In this document: positions 9,401 to 12,280 of the stretch, piece by piece
Position numbering within the stretch: position 1 is the stretch's first letter
Layout: each line of letters opens with the position of its first letter
Program-made: the position numbers and the translations under genes
Source of the DNA: Phoronis pallida
Taxonomy: Eukaryota > Phoronida > Phoronidae
Reading direction: 5' to 3'
Length of the DNA stretch: 12,280 nucleotides
Assembly: GCA_028565715.1 (NCBI GenBank)
Contig: JAOXYC010189578.1
Span: 1-12,280 of the forward strand
Notes under the pieces: generated by a model
The model's input: only the letters and a program-made list of their open reading frames with translations
Database searches by the model: none
What the model was told of the DNA's origin: nothing

Positions 9401-11464
9401 CAATTGAGTTTAACGGAGTGACGTCATGAACGAGACTCGCTTATCGCACTGTTAGCACAGACCGTCGGTTGAGGCGGGCTGTTGCAGAGACTACAGGAAC
9501 CTATGCATGTGAGTCTTGGATGTTTTGGCTTGGCCACCAGTTCACATGGGAATTGACCAAATTTAACATACAAACCTGAGTACGACGTGCTAATGCCTCC
9601 AAATAATCAATGTCTGATTGGTCGATAATCTTCACAGAGTTGTAGATAAGATAGGAACTGAGAAGGGTGGCGACAGCGAAGATCTTGGCATCGTAGTTTT
9701 CTGAGACATTGGTTGCAGCAAAGCCTTCCGTGTCAAGAAAGATGACAGACATTTCCTGACCGTTTTCGAGCTTCATTTCTAGTGGCTAAAATGAAACAAG
9801 ATTAAAATCAATTAATTCTAGCCAAACAGATGTCAAAATCAGTCTGTAATTTTTAGCAATATTGACTTTATGCACAAATTACAATTATAATTCTACTTGA
9901 TAAAAATACTTGGCCTTGTGAGTAAAGTTAGATAGGCCAGAACAGTGATGAATCCAAGGATATGAAATTTGAAAAAAATATATCGATCAATCACCTTATT
10001 TTGCCCATCCCGTAGATACAATTAAAGATGCATAAGCTGGATTCATGGCCAAAAAAGTCATGAAACTAAATTGCAGTGAAACTTGCATATATTTAGAACC
10101 GCATGCACCATACCTGGAATATCAGTTCTACCCATGTAAGTTTCACTGCAAAAGCAAATGAAAAATATATTTCATATGGACCCCGAACCAAACAATACCT
10201 TTCCCCACATCCAGATACCCATTATATGCAGTTCAACATATGGGCAGATCCCAAACCCATGATTGGATTAATATCACTGCCCTCAGACTGATATCAAAGA
10301 CCTTATAATTGATAAGACTGTTTTAACAGTTAAAACTCTCATGATAACTGCCTGTGTCAATTTTTAATTCTTGTATTTTTCAGTGTGGGAGGCAATTTTT
10401 CTAGTCTTGGTCATCAAATTAGAAAATAAAATTTAAACCCTGGAAATATTCTGCTTATTACTTTTAAGTAATTAAAATTGCAGCTCAAAGTTGCCCGTTT
10501 TTCTTTCTGATAAAAATGTAATGTTGTAGTGTGGCTAACATGCAGCTTTGTAACGCAAGTAGAGCCCCGTCTGCTGTATGCAAAACTCACGTGCACGCTT
10601 TTTTTACACGGCAACATTGTAGAGTTGAACGTCTCCTTATATATGGTCTCTGCTGATATTAAGCTCAATATGAAATTTACCATGAGGGAATAATATCTAT
10701 GAACCCTACAATACCTTTCCCCACATCCAGATACCCATTGTTTGTGGTTTCACATATGGGCCGATGCCAAACCCATTAGACTTTCCCATCAGCTGGTTCA
10801 GTAAGAATGACTTCCCGCTATGAAACTTTCCTACAACTGCTATAGTGGCGACAGCACCCTTCATTCTGTGCAGCATCTAGAAAACATTGCATACATCCAT
10901 AAGAAATGGAAAAGAAATATTTGATGTAGTTAGTAGATTTTTTTTCATTAGATTGTAGTATATTAAATCTAATGACATATTCTACATCAAAGATTTCTTT
11001 TAATTCAATTTCCTATGCATACATTATGCAACCTCACAGACGATGAAATAAGTCTTTTTCGAAACGTTTGTACATAGTTGTAGTTTTGTATCTACCTCAT
11101 TTATATTGGAATAACATGGATATAATCACAAAAACATACATTGTGTTTTTTCTGCTGATTAATACAAGACCAAATGCGTTAAAATAAGCTGAGAAAAGAA
11201 GTTAAGTGGATCAAGAACACGTGTCATGCCAATAGAAAACAAAGGTTTGATTCCCGGTTAGGTTCCAAATATTTTTGTCTTTTCAGAAAATAAAACATGA
11301 TTTATTTTTTTTTAAATTAACCTTAACGTTATCTTCATCCAGCACCAGTGTCTTGTGGTGGAAGTCTGGTTTCACTAACTGAAGAGGGCGATCTGGGAAT
11401 GACGTCGACCATGCTGGGTTCCAGCTCTCACCATCATCTGAATGATCTGCACTATTAACTGGCC
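263..11464 (-). CDS. Guanylate-binding-protein-like large GTPase, 18 exons, 5' end incomplete
   Basis: This is a GBP-family GTPase. Known members bind GTP, dimerise through their GTPase domains and act on membranes, often in cell-autonomous defence; a defence role here is inference. I number residues from the first full codon of exon 1. Seen: P-loop GKFHSGKS (63-70), switch/G2 threonine (93) in QTMGIWMWG, DTEG (119-122), G4-like VVQD (201-204), a GBP_C-like helical region from about 297, and an uncharged hydrophobic tail (754-771). The joined exons give 771 residues and one TAA; all 17 introns are GT-AG and every phase matches. Human GBP1 has about 590 residues, so the helical part here is longer. 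No CaaX box is present. Exon 1 has no ATG, so the start lies further upstream. An atlastin is less likely: the helical region is GBP-like and no paired membrane hairpin follows the GTPase domain. Confidence 0.93.
928..1070 (-). CDS. Exon 17: helical region
   Basis: Phase 1 in, phase 0 out (split Ala661 and residues 662-708), with acceptor CTTTTTTCAG and consensus donor TAT/GTGAGT. It encodes two probable helices separated by NQPLSTA, ending in FHTVFSVKQY. The next intron (455-927) has no recognised content. Confidence 0.92.
1370..1473 (-). CDS. Exon 16: helical region
   Basis: Phase 2 in, phase 1 out (split Ile626, residues 627-660, one base), with acceptor ATCACGTTTCCAG and donor GAAG/GTAAGA. 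It encodes LSQERLGCENMFREEFQEF, an amphipathic helix, and then an aromatic turn (TTGYLHMGE). The next intron (1071-1369) holds a perfect TGACGTCA at 1256-1263 and nothing else I recognise. Confidence 0.92.
1569..1661. repeat. Imperfect inverted repeat in intron 15
   Basis: GGGAGTAATACAACTTT at 1569-1585 faces AAAGTTGTATT..ACTCCC at 1640-1661, with five extra bases in the right arm. The spacer is about 54 bases. It is probably an old foldback or a remnant of a small element. Confidence 0.5.
1786..1899. repeat. Perfect 19-bp hairpin beside 15-bp direct repeats
   Basis: A perfect 19-bp stem (1801-1819 with 1831-1849) closes an 11-base loop. It begins directly after TTAATATTAGGGGCT (1786-1800), and the same 15 bases recur exactly at 1885-1899. 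The 84 bases between the repeats could be a small insertion with a target-site duplication, or the hairpin could be a functional structure. It lies in intron 15 of the GBP-like gene. Confidence 0.75.
2001..2086 (-). CDS. Exon 15: helical region
   Basis: Phase 0 in, phase 2 out (residues 598-625 plus two bases), with acceptor TTTCTGTTAG and consensus donor TAT/GTGAGT. It continues the exon 14 helix (VQELIEMF) and then has a turn (LSLPMNETDLNS), again a helix and Pro-turn pattern. Confidence 0.9.
2197..2455. mobile_element. Possible inserted element flanked by an 11-bp direct repeat
   Basis: AATTGATTAAT occurs at 2197-2207 and 2445-2455, each preceded by a CCAAAG-like hexamer. The interior changes composition: a GC-richer block (about 2330-2400) contains the palindrome CAGCGCTTCGCGCTG and a short CA-rich run (2399-2413). 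That fits a small non-autonomous insertion in intron 14, but there is no recognisable transposon gene, A-tail or tRNA head. Confidence 0.3.
2530..2604 (-). CDS. Exon 14: helical region
   Basis: A phase 0 exon of 25 codons (residues 573-597) with acceptor GTATTTCTAG and donor AAG/GTACAT. It is a charged helix ending NLHQAVMLK, compatible with another LH..A helix start. Confidence 0.9.
2911..3077 (-). CDS. Exon 13: helical region, second family-like helix turn
   Basis: Phase 1 in, phase 0 out (split Gly517 and residues 518-572), with acceptor TTTCAAATAG and donor AAG/GTTGTT. GRPLTPSALNELMSSAQEEA followed by TQLF repeats the pattern of a Pro-containing turn, a leucine helix and a phenylalanine, also seen in exons 8-9. 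This suggests a repeated helical unit. The following intron is 2605-2910, with nothing recognised. Confidence 0.92.
3808..3898 (-). CDS. Exon 12: helical region
   Basis: Phase 0 in, phase 1 out (residues 487-516 plus one base), with acceptor TTGTATTTTAG and donor ACTG/GTTTGT. It encodes an amphipathic helix (KIGETFLLRNKQALEKVLDE). A second donor, CAG/GTTAAC at about 3780, would also keep an open frame but would put exon 13 out of phase, so the inner donor is preferred. The next intron (3078-3807) has no recognised feature apart from a short palindromic GATAGATGGCGCTATC at 3606-3621. Confidence 0.9.
4246..4410 (-). CDS. Exon 11: helical region
   Basis: A phase 0 exon of 55 codons (residues 432-486) with acceptor TTTTTTTCAG and consensus donor AAA/GTAAGT. 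It starts with the hydrophobic helix LEVEELLLSVNLP, followed by charged helical sequence with ERKHSNFIK and IYKNRLK. The next intron (3899-4245) holds nothing I recognise. Confidence 0.92.
4881..5010 (-). CDS. Exon 10: helical region
   Basis: Phase 2 in, phase 0 out (one base plus residues 389-431), with acceptor CATCCATTTCAG and donor GAG/GTATAA. It encodes a Leu/Lys/Glu-rich helix of coiled-coil character (LLQTEIILKH, ending TEVQHQLE). Only one frame is open across the exon, and it joins exon 11 to give QLE-LEVEELLL. The intron before it (5011-5823) has no recognised content beyond a 9-bp inverted repeat at 5227-5235 and 5258-5266. The intron after it (4411-4880) holds nothing recognised. 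Confidence 0.85.
5824..5882 (-). CDS. Exon 9: short helical exon
   Basis: A 59-base exon, phase 0 in and phase 2 out (residues 369-387 plus two bases), with acceptor TTTATGAACAG and donor TTTGG/GTAGGA. It is needed because exon 8 ends in phase 0 while exon 10 starts with one base of a split codon. The peptide begins NWHQVS and contains SISLLQQLLFG; its H..S....I spacing fits the LH..S....I..F helix that follows the turn in human GBP1. The acceptor tract is only moderate, so this is the least certain exon of the core model. Confidence 0.68.
6266..6403 (-). CDS. Exon 8: first helices of the GBP_C-like region
   Basis: A phase 0 exon of 46 codons (residues 323-368) with acceptor CTATTTCAG and donor GAG/GTAATG. 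The FYEAEMAAF stretch, followed by a short Pro-containing turn (INPTDLE), matches the family helix and turn around human GBP1 HYEQQM..LPTETLQE. The next intron (5883-6265) has no recognised content. Confidence 0.93.
6758..6837 (-). CDS. Exon 7: hinge into the helical domain
   Basis: Phase 1 in, phase 0 out (split Asp296 and residues 297-322), with acceptor CATTTTCAG and donor GAG/GTATGA. KPITGPEIATLLEILVKAA matches the family pattern at the start of the GBP_C region (human GBP1 has V-N-G-P-R-L-E-S-L-V). The next intron (6404-6757) has no recognised content. Confidence 0.94.
7177..7347 (-). CDS. Exon 6: end of the GTPase domain
   Basis: Phase 1 in, phase 1 out (split Gly239 and residues 240-295), with acceptor TTGCAAACAG and donor AATG/GTTTGT. 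GIFKSVDCQTLFLPAV corresponds to the strand and loop near human GBP1 CIRKFFP..KCFVF; the rest is a charged helix rich in Glu and Lys. The next intron (6838-7176) holds nothing I recognise. Confidence 0.93.
7664..7737 (-). pseudogene. tRNA-like sequence (tRNA pseudogene or SINE head)
   Basis: On the minus strand there is a good A box (TTAGCTCAGTTGG) and a perfect B box (GGTTCGATTCC), about 32 bases apart. An anticodon-loop-like ATAGAAT lies between five-base arms with one mismatch. A run of seven T follows a few bases after the 3' end, as in Pol III terminators. The acceptor stem pairs poorly and the T and D stems have mismatches, so a working tRNA is unlikely. It lies in intron 5 and is a decayed tRNA or the head of a tRNA-derived SINE. 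Confidence 0.6.
7862..7976 (-). CDS. Exon 5: G4-like motif of the GBP-like GTPase
   Basis: Phase 0 in, phase 1 out (residues 201-238 plus one base), with acceptor TTTCGACAAG and donor CTAG/GTAAAC. It opens with VVQDF (201-205), in the place of the TLRDF of human GBP1, whose Asp contacts guanine. The Asp is kept and the Arg is Gln. The rest is a charged helical stretch containing SPREWL. The following intron (7348-7861) carries the tRNA-like sequence. Confidence 0.93.
8375..8461 (-). CDS. Exon 4: GTPase-domain segment leading to the G4 motif
   Basis: A phase 0 exon of 29 codons (residues 172-200) with acceptor AATTTTCAG and consensus donor TGG/GTAAGT. It ends in SFPPLLW, the hydrophobic strand that precedes the G4 motif in GBPs (human GBP1 has an FFP..VW counterpart). 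It joins exon 3 in phase 0 to give ARRTQ-LFALRSQ. Confidence 0.93.
8462..8602. repeat. Diverged direct duplication in intron 3
   Basis: TGAAAATTCA-ACCCAAAGCTAT and the following sequence through ATATTCAAA appear at about 8462-8515 and again at about 8546-8602, offset by some 84 bases. The first copy forms the acceptor tract of exon 4. The second has no exon beside it, so the duplication covered intron sequence only. Confidence 0.6.
8603..9575. other. Rest of intron 3, with a GC-richer segment
   Basis: Most of this stretch shows no gene. From about 9240 to 9490 the base composition is clearly richer in G and C than the surroundings. That segment contains hairpins CCTTCGAC-TCAG-GTCGAGGG (9325-9344) and ACTTTCGGTA-TTTT-TACCGAAAGT (9364-9387), a kB-like GGGGGACTTTCG (9359-9370) and a palindromic TGACGTCA (9419-9426). 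It could be an enhancer, an internal promoter or a repeat remnant. Confidence 0.4.
9419..9426. promoter_or_regulatory. Perfect CRE-type palindrome TGACGTCA
   Basis: This is the eight-base ATF/CREB consensus, in the GC-richer part of intron 3, about 50 bases from a kB-like site. Whether it is used is unknown; a second copy lies at 1256-1263 in intron 16. Confidence 0.3.
9576..9785 (-). CDS. Exon 3: DTEG (G3) part of the GTPase domain
   Basis: A phase 0 exon of 70 codons (residues 102-171) with acceptor TTCATTTTAG and donor CAG/GTTTGT. It holds the G3 motif DTEG (119-122), preceded by the hydrophobic strand MSVIFL and followed by FAVATLLSSYLIYNS, the signature helix after switch 2 in GBPs (human GBP1 has a close match). 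Glu121, the counterpart of human GBP1 Glu99, is kept. Confidence 0.96.
10071..10151. repeat. Imperfect foldback (hairpin) in intron 2
   Basis: TTGCAGTGAAACTTGCAT (10071-10088) pairs with 10134-10151 over 18 bases with one mismatch. The stem continues after a small internal loop with TAGAAC (10094-10099) against GTTCTA (10125-10130). The hairpin loop is about 25 bases. The shape resembles a short foldback element or a small-RNA-type hairpin. Confidence 0.55.
10192..10260 (-). pseudogene. Decayed partial copy of exon 2 (exon relic)
   Basis: These 69 bases match exon 2 and its donor (10708-10776) in the same orientation. I count about 61 identities, including the first 32 bases without a break, which cover the donor. 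The copy keeps the GFGI and MGIWMWGK parts and the splice donor, but the G2 threonine is replaced by Ile. An in-frame stop lies just upstream where the P-loop should be, and the P-loop itself is not recognisable. It sits in intron 2 between exons 2 and 3, so it is a leftover of a local duplication. Confidence 0.8.
10715..10876 (-). CDS. Exon 2: P-loop and G2 of the GBP-like GTPase
   Basis: A phase 0 exon of 54 codons (residues 48-101) with acceptor TTTTCTAG and donor AAG/GTATTG. It carries the nucleotide-binding P-loop GKFHSGKS (63-70; Lys69 and Ser70 should contact phosphate and magnesium) and the G2 threonine 93 within QTMGIWMWG, both diagnostic of the GBP/atlastin group. Aligned without gaps to human GBP1, His66 sits where the arginine finger Arg48 lies and Pro91 where Ser73 lies. 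A decayed copy of its 3' half lies downstream in the same orientation, at 10192-10260. Confidence 0.95.
10888..11030. mobile_element. MITE-like foldback next to the exon 2 acceptor
   Basis: Nested inverted matches make one long hairpin. AAAAGAAATATTTGATGTAG (10910-10929 region) pairs with CTACATCAAAGATTTCTTTT with one mismatch. TCATTAGATT pairs exactly with AATCTAATGA around the loop. Outer ends are TGCATAC- and -TATGCA. There is no open reading frame. The left end lies about a dozen bases from the exon 2 acceptor, so the element supplies part of the acceptor region. No clear target duplication was found. Confidence 0.55.
11322..11464 (-). CDS. Exon 1 of the GBP-like gene (first supported exon)
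   Basis: Acceptor TTTTTTTTGCAG and donor AAG/GTTAAT bound an exon that starts with two bases of a split codon and ends in phase 0. It encodes residues 1-47, an acidic, serine-rich start followed by RPLQLV (25-30) and a lead into the first strand of the GTPase domain. The short PLQLV-type stretch before the GTPase core is usual in GBP-like proteins. There is no ATG, so at least one more coding exon ending in phase 1 must exist upstream. Confidence 0.85.
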
Positions 11465-12074
11465 CTGCAAAAAAAACAAACAAACAAGCAATCTTTTAAA
11501 GCATTGCGATTTTGGATAAGAAAATAATTTTTGATGTCCAAAAATGGCCGGCTACCTGAAATTTGAAAGCTTTTATAAAGTCCTGTCATATAGCAAGAGC
11601 ATTCAAGAAAGGCGAGTAAGAAGCCATCGTTTGACTCCAGTATTATGCATGGCTCCAAATCAATTGCAAATTAGTCACAATGATTTTTTCTGTCTTTTCA
11701 AATTTATTAATTGCAGATATTCAGCTGTGAACACATGCTTTAAAAAAACATCCATCAAGCACAAATGAAAAAAGCTCAAGCTATTAAGCAAATAAGGGCA
11801 TTTTTTATCTTTAATGAGGTTAGCGGTGACGCCAGACGATACCATCAACCTCAGCAAGTTCACGTTGTTTGATGACTGTTGTCGATGTATCGACGGGCCG
11901 TACACTAATCACTAGGTAGATGACAATCACCCCAGCATACTATTTGCAGCTGTAACTAAGACGGGATCTTTCGGACTGTCTAATCACTAGGGACCGTTTC
12001 AGAAGCGCAAGGGAGTCGGAACTTCTGGGTCCAGCGTTTGGGGTAAGAAATGATTCTGGGAGAAAGTGGTGATT
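11465..12074. other. 5' flank of the GBP-like gene; start exon unresolved
   Basis: No supported exon was found here. It contains the weak candidate start exon, a 12-base direct repeat CTAATCACTAGG (11905-11916 and 11980-11991), and a GC-richer patch around 11880-12060 with a short inverted repeat (GGACC..AGAAG facing CTTCT.GGTCC, about 11992-12033). The patch could be a promoter or 5' untranslated exon, but no TATA box or initiator stands out. Confidence 0.35.
11569..11613 (-). CDS. Candidate upstream start exon (weak)
   Basis: An open stretch on the minus strand ends at TCAG/GTAGCC in phase 1, the phase exon 1 needs. An in-frame ATG near 11590 would start a short peptide MTGLYKSFQIS joined to exon 1. 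Against it, the donor GTAGCC is weak, the ATG context is ordinary and the peptide has no family signature. The true start may be another exon in the 5' flank or beyond the window. Coordinates are approximate. Confidence 0.2.
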
Positions 12075-12192
12075 ATTTATTATGTGACGACTCGCACCAA
12101 TTCTCACCTATTCTCGTTATTCTGTCAAAGTGAATTTCATTGACTGAATAACGAGAATCCCCGAGATTTTCACGAGTCGTCACATAATAAAT
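12075..12192. mobile_element. Palindromic foldback, MITE-like, 118 bp
   Basis: The arms 12075-12128 and about 12140-12192 are inverted copies. The outer 20 bases, ATTTATTATGTGACGACTCG, match exactly, and so does the inner ATTCTCGTTATTC block; a short middle section differs. The loop is about a dozen bases. There is no coding capacity. A clear target-site duplication is not visible. It is best read as a small non-autonomous foldback element upstream of the gene. Confidence 0.7.
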
Positions 12193-12280
12193 GAAGTATT
12201 TTTAGATGTAAATTCCAGAATAAAATCCTGATGGCTGTTACCGAATAAAATCCAATAAAAATACGAACATATTTAAAATA

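Noticed and set aside
10103-10291. Plus-strand open frame of 62 codons
   Set aside because: It is the antisense of the exon 2 relic and surrounding intron; no protein family is recognisable.
263-11464. The gene being a pseudogene
   Set aside because: All 17 junctions have GT-AG ends and agreeing phases, with no internal stop across 771 codons. The missing catalytic residues are substitutions, not breaks.
11544-11768. Plus-strand open frame of 74 codons in the 5' flank
   Set aside because: Low-complexity, AT-rich, no signature and no splice context.
1-12280. CRISPR array, bacterial operon or prophage content
   Set aside because: No regularly spaced repeats, no ribosome-binding-site spaced genes, and clear spliceosomal introns throughout.

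Overview
The window reads as animal nuclear DNA. It is AT-rich, has no bacterial-style gene packing, and is dominated by one split gene on the minus strand with 17 canonical GT-AG introns of about 0.3-1.1 kb. Intron size, AT-richness and the scatter of small foldback repeats suggest a non-vertebrate metazoan, perhaps a marine invertebrate such as a mollusc. The species cannot be fixed from sequence alone.

The gene runs from 11464 (first well supported exon, 5' end open) down to a TAA stop at 263-265. It encodes a guanylate-binding protein (GBP) of the dynamin-superfamily large GTPases. Eighteen exons join in one frame without a break: 2,318 nt, 771 residues plus a split first codon. They give a short N-terminal lead-in, a GBP-type GTPase domain (P-loop, G2 threonine, DTEG, G4-like VVQD), a long all-helical region of some 450 residues, and a last exon ending in an 18-residue uncharged hydrophobic tail in place of the prenylation box of several vertebrate GBPs. 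Intron phases match at all 17 junctions, which is the main support for the model. Two residues used for catalysis in human GBP1 (R48 and S73) are His and Pro here, while the GTP-contacting motifs are kept.

Layout: 1-262, 3' flank with a possible ATTAAA signal. 263-5010, C-terminal and helical exons 18 to 10; the intron at 1474-2000 holds a perfect 19-bp hairpin beside a 15-bp direct repeat, and the intron at 2087-2529 a possible inserted element. 5824-8461, exons 9 to 4, with a degenerate tRNA-like sequence at 7664-7737. 8462-9575, a long intron with a diverged duplication and a GC-richer segment carrying a kB-like site and a perfect CRE. 9576-11464, exons 3 to 1; the intron between exons 2 and 3 holds a decayed copy of half of exon 2, and a foldback element sits against the exon 2 acceptor. 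11465-12280, 5' flank with a weak candidate start exon and a 118-bp foldback at the end.

No convincing plus-strand gene, CRISPR array, bacterial mobile element or rRNA was seen. No other protein gene is supported, so partner relations cannot be read from neighbours.
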